Source of the DNA: Microbispora hainanensis
GTDB lineage: Bacteria; Actinomycetota; Actinomycetes; Streptosporangiales; Streptosporangiaceae
Assembly (NCBI RefSeq): GCF_006874475.1
Contig: NZ_VIRM01000043.1
Coordinates: 1-64,000, forward strand
Length of the DNA stretch: 64,000 nucleotides
Direction: 5' to 3'
Positions within the stretch are counted from its first letter, which is position 1. Every line of letters begins with the position of its first letter. This document shows, piece after piece, positions 45,627 through 54,202 of the stretch. Position numbers and translations under genes: made by a program. Under the pieces are notes generated by a model. That model was not told the origin of the DNA, made no database searches, and worked only from the letters and a program-made list of their open reading frames with translations.

Positions 45627-45692
45627 ATGACGCTCCTCCCGCTGCCCGATCCGCTCCTGCGCCGGATCACGCCCCAGAAGGACAGCAAGTGA
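45627..45692 (+). CDS. Possible 21-aa leader ORF ahead of metN
   Basis: ATG 45627 opens a 21-codon frame (starts [13 protein letters not shown]) whose TGA overlaps the metN GTG start as GTGA. Such coupling is typical of real adjacent genes in this window. A weak GAAGG lies about 10 bases upstream. The peptide has only the initiator Met, so methionine-codon attenuation is not supported. metN also has its own AAGGA site. Confidence 0.3.
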   Translation: MTLLPLPDPLLRRITPQKDSK

Positions 45693-46633
45693 TCACGGTT
45701 TCCGGCCTGCGCAAGGCCTACGGCGACGTCGTCGCGCTCGACGGCGTCGACCTCCACGTCGGCAAGGGCGAGGTCTTCGGCGTGCTCGGGCGCAGCGGCG
45801 CCGGCAAGAGCACGCTGCTGCGCTGCGTCAACCTGCTCGAACGTCCCGACGAGGGCGTGGTGAACGTCGACGGGCGCGAGCTGACCGCCCTCGGCGCGGC
45901 CGACCTGCGCCGCGCCCGCCAGCGCATCGGCATGATCCACCAGCACTTCGCGCTGCTGTCGTCGCGCACGGTGGCGGGCAATGTGGCCTTCCCGCTGGAG
46001 GTCATGGGCGTCGGCCGGGCCGCCCGGGCCCGGCGCGTCGCGGAGATGCTCGACCTCGTGGGCCTGGCCGACCGCGCCGGGGCCTACCCGGCGCAGTTGT
46101 CCGGCGGCCAGAAGCAGCGGGTCGGCATCGCGCGGGCGCTCGCCGCCGAGCCGTCGGTGCTGCTGTCGGACGAGGCCACCTCGGCGCTCGACCCCGCCAC
46201 GACCCAGTCGATCCTCGCCCTGCTCCGGCGGCTCAACCGGGAGCTGGGGCTGACCATCCTGCTCATCACCCATGAGATGGACGTCATCAAGGCCGTCTGC
46301 GACTCCGCGGCGATCATGAGCGACGGGCGGATCGCCGAGGCGGGGCCCATCCCCGAGCTGCTCGCCACCCCGGGGTCGCGCCTGGCGGCCGAGCTGTTCC
46401 CGCTGCCGCCCGCCGAGCCCGGCGCCGTGACGGTCGCCCTGGGCACGGACCCCACCCTCTTGTCGCGTCTCGCGCGTACGCGCGACGTGGACGTCGCCGT
46501 CGCCGCGGGCGCGGTCGAACAGGTGGCCGGGGTCCCGGCGGGCCGGCTGCGGCTGCGGATCACCGGAGCCGGCGCGGCCGCCGCCCTCGCGGAGCTGCGC
46601 GGGCGCGGGCTGCTGGTGGAGGAGGACGCATGA
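45689..46633 (+). CDS. metN: Methionine ABC transporter ATP-binding protein MetN
   Basis: A 314 aa ATPase of the MetNIQ methionine importer. Walker A is GRSGAGKST, the signature is [15 protein letters not shown] and Walker B is [13 protein letters not shown]. The C-terminal 75 residues form the NIL/ACT-like domain that binds methionine and shuts down transport. GTG 45689 has AAGGA 6 bases upstream. ATGA overlap with metI. The 270-base upstream region is probably a regulatory leader, but I could not assign a riboswitch class. Confidence 0.95.
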   Translation: MITVSGLRKAYGDVVALDGVDLHVGKGEVFGVLGRSGAGKSTLLRCVNLLERPDEGVVNVDGRELTALGAADLRRARQRIGMIHQHFALLSSRTVAGNVAFPLEVMGVGRAARARRVAEMLDLVGLADRAGAYPAQLSGGQKQRVGIARALAAEPSVLLSDEATSALDPATTQSILALLRRLNRELGLTILLITHEMDVIKAVCDSAAIMSDGRIAEAGPIPELLATPGSRLAAELFPLPPAEPGAVTVALGTDPTLLSRLARTRDVDVAVAAGAVEQVAGVPAGRLRLRITGAGAAAALAELRGRGLLVEEDA

Positions 46634-47286
46634 CCTGGTCGGAGATGAGCCCCCTGCTGTGGGAGGCCACCGGGCAGACCGCCGTGATGGTCGGCTGGTC
46701 CACGCTGTTCACCGTGCTGTTCGGGCTGCCGCTCGGCGTCTGCCTCGCCGGGACGGACCGGGGCGGGCTGTTCCCCGCGCCCGCCGTACGGCGCGTGCTC
46801 GGGCTGGTCGTGAACGTCGGGCGGTCGCTGCCCTTCATCGTCCTCATGATCGCGGTCATCCCGGTCACCCGCGTGCTCACCGGCACCACGATCGGGACCG
46901 CCGCCGCGGTGGTGCCGCTGACGATCGGCGCGGTGCCGTTCTTCGCCCGGCTGGTCGAGACGGCGCTGCGCGAGGTGGGCCGCGACGTCGTGCAGGCGGC
47001 CGAGGCGATGGGGGCGGGCCGCGTCACGATCGTGGCCCGCGTCCTGCTGCCCGAGGCGCTGCCCGGCCTGGTCGCCGGGCTGACCGTCACCGTCGTCACG
47101 CTCATCTCCTACTCGGCCATGGCCGGCGTGATCGGCGGCGGCGGTCTCGGCGACCTCGCCGTCCGCTACGGATATCAGCGCTTCGAGACCACGCTCATGG
47201 TCGTCACCGTGGTCGTCCTCGTCGTCGTGGTGCAGCTCGCGCAGACCCTGGGCGACGCGGTCGCCCGTCGTCTTTCTCACCGTTGA
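46630..47286 (+). CDS. metI: Methionine ABC transporter permease MetI
   Basis: A 218 aa permease with five membrane helices. The coupling-helix EAA loop is [23 protein letters not shown], and the end of the transmembrane core reads [32 protein letters not shown], a strongly conserved MetI stretch. It forms the channel of the MetNIQ importer. The ATG overlaps the metN stop by 4 bases. Confidence 0.96.
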   Translation: MTWSEMSPLLWEATGQTAVMVGWSTLFTVLFGLPLGVCLAGTDRGGLFPAPAVRRVLGLVVNVGRSLPFIVLMIAVIPVTRVLTGTTIGTAAAVVPLTIGAVPFFARLVETALREVGRDVVQAAEAMGAGRVTIVARVLLPEALPGLVAGLTVTVVTLISYSAMAGVIGGGGLGDLAVRYGYQRFETTLMVVTVVVLVVVVQLAQTLGDAVARRLSHR

Positions 47287-47307
47287 TCCCTCTGAAGGAG
47301 TTTTCCC

Positions 47308-48141
47308 ATGCGTAGAACGCTCGGCCTCGTCATCGCCGCCGTGGTCGCGCTCGTGTTGTCCGCCTGCGGGTCCTCGTCCTCGGACACCGCGTCCTCCTCC
47401 GGCACGGCGGCGGCGGACGCCCCGCTCAAGGTCGGCGTGAGCCCGGTGCCGCACGCGCAGATCCTGAAGTACGTGGCCGACAACCTGGCCGCCGCGAAGG
47501 GCCTGAAGCTGGAGATCGTGGAGTTCAGCGACTATGTGCAGCCCAACCTGCAGCTCCAGGACGGCCAGCTTGACGCCAACTACTTCCAGCACAAGCCCTA
47601 CCTGGACGACTTCAACGCCTCCAAGGGCACGAAGCTGAGCTTCGTCGCCCCGGTGCACCTGGAGCCGCTGGGCCTGTATTCCAGGAAGGTCAAGGACCTC
47701 GCCTCGCTGCCGCAGGGCGGCACGGTCGCCGTGCCCAACGACGCCACCAACCTCGGCCGGGCGCTCAAGCTGCTCGCCGACAACGGCGTGGTCACGCTGA
47801 AGGACGGCGTGGGCACCGCCGCGACCGAGCGCGACGTGACCGGCAACCCGAAGAACCTGACCTTCCGCCCGCTGGAGGCCGCCCAGCTCCCGCGCTCGCT
47901 CGACGACGTGGACGCCGCCGTGATCAACGGCAACTACGCGCTGGAGGCGAACCTCGACCCGTCGTCCGACGCGCTGGTGCTGGAGAAGGCCGAGGGCAAC
48001 CCGTACGCGAACGGCCTGGTGGTCGCGCAGGGGCACGAGGGCGACCCGCGGGTGAAGACGCTGGCCGGGCTGCTGGCCGGCCCCGAAGTGAAGAAGTACA
48101 TCGAGGACACGTTCAAGGGCTCGGTCATCCCCGCGTCCTGA
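47308..48141 (+). CDS. metQ: Methionine-binding lipoprotein MetQ
   Basis: A 277 aa substrate-binding lipoprotein (NlpA family). The lipobox is LSAC, followed by a Ser-rich tether. LKVGVSPVPHAQILKYV, QLDANYFQHKPYLDDFN and VAVPNDATNLGRALKLL are family-typical ligand-binding segments. It captures D/L-methionine at the cell surface for MetNI. GAAGGAG lies about 7 bases before the ATG. It is the last gene of metNIQ. Confidence 0.96.
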   Translation: MRRTLGLVIAAVVALVLSACGSSSSDTASSSGTAAADAPLKVGVSPVPHAQILKYVADNLAAAKGLKLEIVEFSDYVQPNLQLQDGQLDANYFQHKPYLDDFNASKGTKLSFVAPVHLEPLGLYSRKVKDLASLPQGGTVAVPNDATNLGRALKLLADNGVVTLKDGVGTAATERDVTGNPKNLTFRPLEAAQLPRSLDDVDAAVINGNYALEANLDPSSDALVLEKAEGNPYANGLVVAQGHEGDPRVKTLAGLLAGPEVKKYIEDTFKGSVIPAS

Positions 48142-48154
48142 CGCACGCATACAT

Positions 48155-48192
48155 GGACGAATCATCCAGTCGTTTGACTGGATGATTCGTCC
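48155..48192. promoter_or_regulatory. Perfect 17-bp inverted repeat between metQ and fic
   Basis: Arms 48155-48171 (ggacgaatcatccagtc) and 48176-48192 are exact complements around GTTT. It could terminate metQ, but it has no T-tail, is AT-richer than its surroundings, and its right arm contains the TTGACT -35 box of the fic promoter. An operator role is therefore equally likely. Confidence 0.7.
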
Positions 48193-48202
48193 GTGCTGTC
48201 AT
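48174..48202 (+). promoter_or_regulatory. Promoter of the fic gene
   Basis: TTGACT (48174-48179), 17-base spacer, TGTCAT (48197-48202), then 6 bases to ATG 48209, spacing that fits a leaderless mRNA. The -35 box lies inside the inverted repeat. Confidence 0.45.
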
Positions 48203-48208
48203 GGCCGC

Positions 48209-49348
48209 ATGTTGTACGCCACACCGGCACTGGAGGCCGCGGACGAGAAGGTGCTCGCCGAGATCGAGGAGATGCGGCGGGACCTGAAATACCGGCTGGC
48301 CGAGGCGCACCGCTGGGACGGCCTGCTGCGGCGGCAGTTGCAGGCGCGGGCGATCCAGGGGTCCAACTCCATCGAGGGCTACCACGCCAGCGTCGAGGAC
48401 ATCGAGTCGATCATGTCCGGCGAGGACCCCCTGGAGACGTCGGCGGCCGTGGCGCGCGAGATCGCCGGCTATCGGCAGGCGCTCACCTACATCGGCGCCC
48501 TCTCGCGGGCGCCGGCCTTCCGCTACGACGCGGGCCTGCTGCACGCGCTCAACTTCATGATGATCGGCCACCACGTGAACAAGACGCCGGGCACCGTGCG
48601 GCCCGGCGGGATCTATGTCCGCAACTCCGCCACCGGCGAGGTGGTCTACGAGGGCCCGGACCACGAGCAGGTCCCCGGCCTGCTGGCGGAGCTGGTCGAC
48701 TGGCTCAACGAGGGCGACTCCGGCGCGCCCAGCTACGTCCGCGCCGCCATGGCCCACCTCAACCTCGTCAAGATCCACCCGTGGCGGGACGGCAACGGCC
48801 GCATGTCGCGCGCGCTGCAGACGCTCGTGCTGGGCCGCGACCAGATCACCACGCCGGAGTTCGCCTCGATCGAGGAGTGGCTGGGCGAGGGCCGCACCAC
48901 CTACGACTACTACGACGTGCTCGGTGAGGTGGGACGCCGCCGGTGGAGCCCGCACGGGGACACCCTCTCGTGGGTGCGGTTCGTGCTGCGCTGCCACCAC
49001 ATGCAGGCGCAGCGGGTGGGGCGCCGGCTCGCCGAGGCGGGCGAGGTCTGGATGCTACTGGAGGACCGGACCGCGGCGCAGGGCCTCCACCCGCGCACGG
49101 TCTCCGCGCTCTACCAGGTGTTCGTCTCCCGGCGGCTGCGCCGGGGCATGTACCAGGCCGACGAGGGGCTGAGCCAGGGCCAGGCCGCCCGCGACCTGCG
49201 CGAGCTCGCGGCCACCGGGTGGCTCCAGCCGTACGGCGAGACGAAGGGCCGCTTCTACGCGCCGGGGCCGAAGATGACCGAGATCAAGGCGGCGTTCGCC
49301 GAGCGGGCCGCACCGTTGCGCGACCCCTACCGGGCGCTGGAGGGCTGA
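48209..49348 (+). CDS. Autoinhibited (class II) Fic-domain protein with winged-helix tail
   Basis: A 379 aa predicted AMP- or NMP-transferase. The Fic core motif is HPWRDGNGRMSR (190-201), matching HPFxDGNGR. An N-terminal inhibitory motif S/TxxxE(G/N) is present as SNSIEG (52-57), the mark of class II Fic proteins kept inactive by their own helix. The C-terminus (about 290-375, RTVSALYQVFVSRRL, QAARDLRELAATGWL) looks like a winged helix-turn-helix. The protein may therefore bind DNA, perhaps the inverted repeat at its own promoter. No antitoxin gene is adjacent, consistent with self-inhibition. Target protein unknown. Confidence 0.9.
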   Translation: MLYATPALEAADEKVLAEIEEMRRDLKYRLAEAHRWDGLLRRQLQARAIQGSNSIEGYHASVEDIESIMSGEDPLETSAAVAREIAGYRQALTYIGALSRAPAFRYDAGLLHALNFMMIGHHVNKTPGTVRPGGIYVRNSATGEVVYEGPDHEQVPGLLAELVDWLNEGDSGAPSYVRAAMAHLNLVKIHPWRDGNGRMSRALQTLVLGRDQITTPEFASIEEWLGEGRTTYDYYDVLGEVGRRRWSPHGDTLSWVRFVLRCHHMQAQRVGRRLAEAGEVWMLLEDRTAAQGLHPRTVSALYQVFVSRRLRRGMYQADEGLSQGQAARDLRELAATGWLQPYGETKGRFYAPGPKMTEIKAAFAERAAPLRDPYRALEG

Positions 49349-49409
49349 TCACATCCGCATCGGGATGTGACTCCTACCACATCGGCGGCAAACCGAGTAA
49401 CGTTCGGTT

Positions 49410-50945
49410 ATGCACCCTGGGGCGATCGCGGCGGTGACGCCGGACAAGCCTGCGGTGATCATGGCGGGCTCCGGCCGCGTGGTCACCTTTCGCGAGCTGG
49501 ACGAGGAATCCAACCGCCTGGCCCACCTGCTGCGGGCCTGGGGGCTGAAGCCCGGCGACCACATCGCCTTCATGCTGGAGAACCATCCGCTCTTCCTCGT
49601 GATCGCGTGGGCCGCGCACCGCTCGGGCCTCTACTACACCGCGATCAGCTCCCGCCTTCAGGCCGACGAGCTGTCGTACATCGTGGACAACTGCGGCGCG
49701 CGGGTCTTCATCTCCTCGGCGAAGCTCGCCGGCGTCGCGAGCGCCGTCACCGCGGCGACCCCCGGGGTCGAGCTGCGGCTCATGGCCGACGGCGTCGTCC
49801 CGGGCTTCACCTCCTACGAGGAGGCGGTGGCGGGGCAGCCCGTCACGCCGGTCGAGGACGAGTGCCAGGGCGCCGACATGCTCTACTCGTCGGGCACCAC
49901 GGGACGTCCCAAGGGCGTGAAGCCGCCGCTCAGCCGGGCGCCGCTGGAGGCCCCCGGGGTCCTGGTGCAGCTCATCCAGGGCCTGTTCGCGCCCTCGGCC
50001 GACAGCGTGTACCTGTCGCCCGCGCCGCTCTACCACGCCGCCCCGCTGCGCTACAGCATGTCCTTCCAGCGTCTCGGCGCGACCGTCGTGGTGATGGAGA
50101 GGTTCGATCCCGAAGAGGCGCTCGCGCTCGTCGAGCGCCACGGGGTCACCCACGCGCAGTGGGTGCCCACGATGTTCGTCAAGATGCTCAAGCTGCCCGA
50201 GGAGGTGCGCGGGCGCTACGACCTGTCGTCGCTGCGCTGCGCCGTCCACGCCGCCGCGCCCTGCCCCGTCGAGGTCAAGGAGCGGATGATGGAGTGGTGG
50301 GGGCCGATCGTCCACGAGTACTACGCGGGCACGGAGGGCAACTGCTTCCTGTACGCGAGCCCAGAGGACTGGCTGACCCACAAGGGCACGGTGGGCCGGC
50401 CGCTGCTCGGGGTCGCCCACGTCTGCGACGAGGAGGGCGACGAGCTGCCGCCCGGTGAGCACGGCACGGTCTACTTCTCCGACGGCCCCCGGTTCGAGTA
50501 TCACGGCGACCCCGCGAAGACCGCGTCGGTGCAGGATCCCAGGGGCCGCGGCTGGACCACGCTGGGGGACATCGGCTACCTGGACGAGGACGGCTTCCTC
50601 TACCTCACCGACCGGCGCTCCTACATGATCATCTCCGGCGGGGTGAACATCTACCCACAGGAGGCCGAGAACGTGCTGGCGATGCATCCCAAGGTGGCCG
50701 ACGTGGCCGTCTTCGGGGTGCCGGACTCCGAGATGGGCGAACAGGTCAAGGCGGTCGTGCAGCCGGCGGACCCGGCCGACGCCGGTCCCGCCCTGGAGGC
50801 CGAGCTGATCGCCTACTGCCGGGAACGCCTGGCCCACTACAAGTGCCCGAAGTCGGTCGACTTCCGGGACGAGCTGCCCCGCCACCCCACCGGCAAGCTG
50901 TACAAGCGCCTGCTCAGAGATGCGTACTGGCCCCGGACGAGCTGA
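49410..50945 (+). CDS. Acyl-CoA synthetase (AMP-dependent ligase, FadD-like)
   Basis: A 511 aa adenylate-forming enzyme. The ATP loop is DMLYSSGTTGRPKGV, the A5-type motif is EYYAGTEGN, A7-A8 is LGDIGYLDEDGFLYLTDRRSYMIISGGVNIYPQEAE, and the catalytic Lys is in HPTGKLYKR. It activates a carboxylic acid to its CoA thioester. Chain length is unknown. TAACGT (49398-49403) ends 6 bases before the ATG, so a leaderless start is likely. Confidence 0.93.
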   Translation: MHPGAIAAVTPDKPAVIMAGSGRVVTFRELDEESNRLAHLLRAWGLKPGDHIAFMLENHPLFLVIAWAAHRSGLYYTAISSRLQADELSYIVDNCGARVFISSAKLAGVASAVTAATPGVELRLMADGVVPGFTSYEEAVAGQPVTPVEDECQGADMLYSSGTTGRPKGVKPPLSRAPLEAPGVLVQLIQGLFAPSADSVYLSPAPLYHAAPLRYSMSFQRLGATVVVMERFDPEEALALVERHGVTHAQWVPTMFVKMLKLPEEVRGRYDLSSLRCAVHAAAPCPVEVKERMMEWWGPIVHEYYAGTEGNCFLYASPEDWLTHKGTVGRPLLGVAHVCDEEGDELPPGEHGTVYFSDGPRFEYHGDPAKTASVQDPRGRGWTTLGDIGYLDEDGFLYLTDRRSYMIISGGVNIYPQEAENVLAMHPKVADVAVFGVPDSEMGEQVKAVVQPADPADAGPALEAELIAYCRERLAHYKCPKSVDFRDELPRHPTGKLYKRLLRDAYWPRTS

Positions 50946-51079
50946 CATAAAGTACGCGTAGGGCGCTCGGGGATCCCCGCCACTGATCGCTTAACGAGAC
51001 CTTATCGCCGATGCGCCATCGTATTACCTGTACCGGCGGAGAGCCGGGATCACCGGCGAATCCATTGAGGGGGATGGCG

Positions 51080-52375
51080 ATGAGCTCACCTGAGCACGTT
51101 CCCGGCGACGAGAACACCCAGATAATCCCCGGTCACGGCTGGAGCCAGTTCGGAAGCACTCCGCCGCAGCACGGGCAGTACACCGGGGCGTACCAGTCGT
51201 ACGGCGCCTATGGGAGCGGACCTTTTGACACGGCGCAGTTTCCGTCGCCTCCGGCGCGGAAGGGCACGCTGAGCGCGCGCCAGAAGGCGGGCGCGGGTCT
51301 CGCCCTCGTGGCCGTGGCGCTGGGCGGCGGGGTCACCGGGGCCCTCGTCGCCAACAGCGTGAACGGCGGGCAGACGGTGATCGCGAGCCCGGTGGTCAAG
51401 GGGGTGTCCAACTCCTCCAGCAACACGATCGCCGCGGTGGCCAAGGCGATCATGCCGTCGGTGGTGTCGATCGAGGTGAAGACCGCCACCGCGGGCGGCG
51501 AGGGGTCCGGCGTGATCCTGTCGGCCGACGGCCTGATCCTGACCAACAACCACGTGGTGAGCATCGGCGGCGGGGGCGGCGGCACGGTCACCGTGAAGTT
51601 CAGCGACGGCAAGACCGCCGACGCCGTCATCAAGGGCACCGATCCCACCACGGACCTCGCCGTCATCCAGGCGCAGGGCGTGTCGGGCCTGACCCCCGCC
51701 TCGCTCGGCGACAGCGACAAGCTCCAGGTCGGCGACGGGGTCCTCGCGATCGGCAGCCCGCTGGGCCTGGAGGGGTCGGTCACCTCCGGCATCGTGAGCG
51801 CCCTCGACCGCACGCTGACCGAGGCGCCGGAAGAGCAGCAGCCGCAGTTCCCCTGGGGGATGGGGCAGCAGCAGCCGCAGAGCCAGGGCAACACGATCGG
51901 CGGCATGATCCAGACCGACGCCGCGATCAACCCGGGCAACTCCGGTGGCGCGCTGGTCAACACCAGCGGGCAGGTCGTCGGCATCAACACCGCGATCGCC
52001 ACCTCGGGCTCCAGCTCCGGCAACATCGGCGTGGGCTTCGCGATCCCCATCAACACCGCGAAGCTCGTCTCCGACCAGCTCATCAAGACGGGCAAGGCGA
52101 CCCACGCCTTCCTCGGGGTGAGCGTGGCCGACGCGGTCGGCGGGGCGTCCGGCGCGGTGGTCAGCTCGATCACGGCCGGCAGCCCGGCGCAGAAGGCCGG
52201 CCTCCAGGAGGGCGACCTGATCACGAAGATCAACGACAAGGTGGTGGACAGCGCCGAGGCGCTGGTCGGCACCATCCGCAGCTCCCGCCCCGGCGACAAG
52301 GTGACCATCACCTTCACCCGCGGCGGCAAGGAGAACACCATCACCACCGCGCTCGCGGAGCAGTCCGCGGGCTGA
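51080..52375 (+). CDS. HtrA/DegP-like membrane serine protease with PDZ domain
   Basis: A 431 aa S1C protease. A Pro/Gln/Gly-rich cytoplasmic N-terminus (1-70) is followed by one membrane helix (about 75-100) and a trypsin-like domain outside the membrane. The His is in LTNNHVVS, the Asp in TTDLAVIQ and the Ser in NPGNSGGALV. A PDZ domain lies at the C-terminus (AVVSSITAGSPAQKAGLQEGDLITKINDKVV). It is an envelope quality-control protease. ATG 51080 has GAGGGGG upstream and is preferred over earlier in-frame codons. Confidence 0.94.
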   Translation: MSSPEHVPGDENTQIIPGHGWSQFGSTPPQHGQYTGAYQSYGAYGSGPFDTAQFPSPPARKGTLSARQKAGAGLALVAVALGGGVTGALVANSVNGGQTVIASPVVKGVSNSSSNTIAAVAKAIMPSVVSIEVKTATAGGEGSGVILSADGLILTNNHVVSIGGGGGGTVTVKFSDGKTADAVIKGTDPTTDLAVIQAQGVSGLTPASLGDSDKLQVGDGVLAIGSPLGLEGSVTSGIVSALDRTLTEAPEEQQPQFPWGMGQQQPQSQGNTIGGMIQTDAAINPGNSGGALVNTSGQVVGINTAIATSGSSSGNIGVGFAIPINTAKLVSDQLIKTGKATHAFLGVSVADAVGGASGAVVSSITAGSPAQKAGLQEGDLITKINDKVVDSAEALVGTIRSSRPGDKVTITFTRGGKENTITTALAEQSAG

Positions 52376-52386
52376 CGCCCACGATC

Positions 52387-52433
52387 ATCGCCGGCGGGCC
52401 TCTGGGGGGACGGCCCGCCGGCGATCGGCTTTT
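52387..52433 (+). terminator. Rho-independent terminator after the HtrA-like gene
   Basis: atcgccggcgggcc (52387-52400) pairs perfectly with 52412-52425 across an 11-base loop and is followed by CGGCTTTT. Confidence 0.85.
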
Positions 52434-52460
52434 CCGGGGCAGTTTTCCGGGGAAGAGCCC

Positions 52461-53375
52461 CTACACGCGCCGGCGGCCGCTGATCGCGCGGAAGGTGTCC
52501 TCCAGCGCGGTGAGCGTCTCGTCGTACGTGCGCCGGGCGGCCACCCCGACCGACAGGCAGTCGACGACGGTGAGCTGGGCGATCCTGCTGCCCGTCGCGC
52601 CGAAGCGGAACGGGGTCTCGCGCGCCGCGGTCGTCAGCACGATGTCGGCGAGCTCCGTGATCGGCGAGGGGTCGAAGTTCGTGATCGCGATCGTGGTCGC
52701 CCGCCGGTCGGCGGCCAGCCGCAGCGCGTCCAGGACGTCGACGGTGGTGCCGGTGTGCGAGATGCCGATCGCGACGTCGCCCCCGCGAAGCAGCGCGGCC
52801 GAGGTGAGCGCGCTGTGGAAGTCCTGCCAGGCGAACGCCATCAGGCCGATCCGGTGCAGCTTCTGGTGCAGGTCGGCCGCGACGAAGCCGCTCGCCCCGG
52901 CGCCGTAGAGATCCACGCGGCGGGCCCCGGCGATCGCGTCGACCGCGCGCTCCAGAGCGGCGATGTCGAGATGCCCGGCCGTCTCCGCGACCGCCCGGGA
53001 GTCGCTGTAGCCGATCTTGGCGACGATCTCACGCAGCGGATCGTCGGCGCTGATGTCGCCGTCGAGCGGGCGGGCGCTCCCGGCGCGCTCGGCCTCCAGC
53101 GTCGCCTCGCGGGCGAGCGCGATCCGCAGCTCGGGGTAGCCGCGCAGCCCGATGGCCCGGCAGAAGCGCAGCACGGTTGCCTCCGAGGTGCCGCACTCGC
53201 GGGCGAGCGCCCCGATCGGCCGGTCCGCGACGCTCTGCGGGTCGGCCAGCACCGCGCGGGCGACCCGTTGCTCCGCGGGCCGCAGCGATCGGATGGCACC
53301 GCGCAGCCGCACGAGAATACCGCTCGAATAGTCACCGGAATGGTCACCACCGGAGCGCACTCCGCCCTGCCTCAC
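52461..53375 (-). CDS. MurR/RpiR-family transcriptional regulator
   Basis: A 304 aa regulator with an N-terminal HTH_6 domain (GTSEATVLRFCRAIGLRGYPELRIAL) and a C-terminal SIS sugar-phosphate-binding domain (RVDLYGAGASGFVAADLHQKLHRIG, ISHTGTTVDVLDAL). It likely senses the phosphorylated product of the sugar imported by the adjacent ABC system. The GTG start overlaps the upstream permease stop by GTGA, so it is the last gene of the transporter operon. A candidate operator lies at 56574-56588. Confidence 0.92.
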   Translation of the reverse strand: MRQGGVRSGGDHSGDYSSGILVRLRGAIRSLRPAEQRVARAVLADPQSVADRPIGALARECGTSEATVLRFCRAIGLRGYPELRIALAREATLEAERAGSARPLDGDISADDPLREIVAKIGYSDSRAVAETAGHLDIAALERAVDAIAGARRVDLYGAGASGFVAADLHQKLHRIGLMAFAWQDFHSALTSAALLRGGDVAIGISHTGTTVDVLDALRLAADRRATTIAITNFDPSPITELADIVLTTAARETPFRFGATGSRIAQLTVVDCLSVGVAARRTYDETLTALEDTFRAISGRRRV

Positions 53376-54202
53376 TTGCTCATGCCGGCGGTCAGCCCGG
53401 CGATGATCTGCCTGGTCGCCAGGACGAACAGCACGAACAGCGGCGCCGTGGCGAGGACCAGCCCGGCGAACAGCGCCGACCAGTCGGTCGTGTACTCGCC
53501 GAAGAACTGCGACAACCCGCGCGGGATCGTGAACTTCTCGTCGGAGCGCAGCAGCACCAGCGGGTAGAGGAACTCATGCCACAGCGGCACGAACTGGAAC
53601 AGCATCACCGACGCCAGCGCGGGCCGCACCAACGGCAGCATGATCTGCCCGAAGATCCGGAACTCGCCCGCCCCGTCGATCCGGGCCGCCTCGTCCAGCT
53701 CGCCGGGCAGGGAACGGTAGAACGCCGACAGCACGAACATGCAGAACGGCACCCCGGACGCGGCGTACAGCAGCGTCAGCCCGAGCAGCGAGTCGATCAG
53801 GCCCATGGAGTCCATGAGGTAGAAGATCGGCACCAGGCCCAGCCGGATCGGCAGCATCAGCCCCGCCAGGAAGTACGCCCCGAGCACCCGGTTGCCGGCG
53901 AAGTCGTAGCGGGCCAGCGGATAGGCCGCGAGCGCGGAGACGGCCGTGCCGAGCAGCACCGCGCCGCAGGTGACGGCCAGCGAGTTCAGCAGGTAGGTGC
54001 TGAACGACGCCTCCGTCCACACCCGGGCGTAGCTGTCCAGCGTGGGCGAGGCCGGCAGCCCGAGCGGCGTCGTGAAGATCTCGCTCGTGGGCCGCAGCGA
54101 GTTGAGCAGCATGACGACCAGCGGCAGCAGCGCGACGACCGCGTAGCCCCACAGCAGCAGGTGGACCGCGACGCGCCCTGGAGCCCGGCCCCGGGCCGTC
54201 AC
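53372..54202 (-). CDS. Carbohydrate ABC permease (MalG-type)
   Basis: A 276 aa inner-membrane permease with six helices. The EAA coupling loop is LPGELDEAARIDGAGEFRIFGQIMLPLVRPAL, typical of CUT1 sugar permeases. It pairs with the MalF-type permease encoded just upstream (GTGA overlap). No ATP-binding gene is in the operon, so a shared ATPase (MsiK-like) elsewhere must energise it, as is usual in actinomycetes. Confidence 0.94.
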   Translation of the reverse strand: MTARGRAPGRVAVHLLLWGYAVVALLPLVVMLLNSLRPTSEIFTTPLGLPASPTLDSYARVWTEASFSTYLLNSLAVTCGAVLLGTAVSALAAYPLARYDFAGNRVLGAYFLAGLMLPIRLGLVPIFYLMDSMGLIDSLLGLTLLYAASGVPFCMFVLSAFYRSLPGELDEAARIDGAGEFRIFGQIMLPLVRPALASVMLFQFVPLWHEFLYPLVLLRSDEKFTIPRGLSQFFGEYTTDWSALFAGLVLATAPLFVLFVLATRQIIAGLTAGMSK

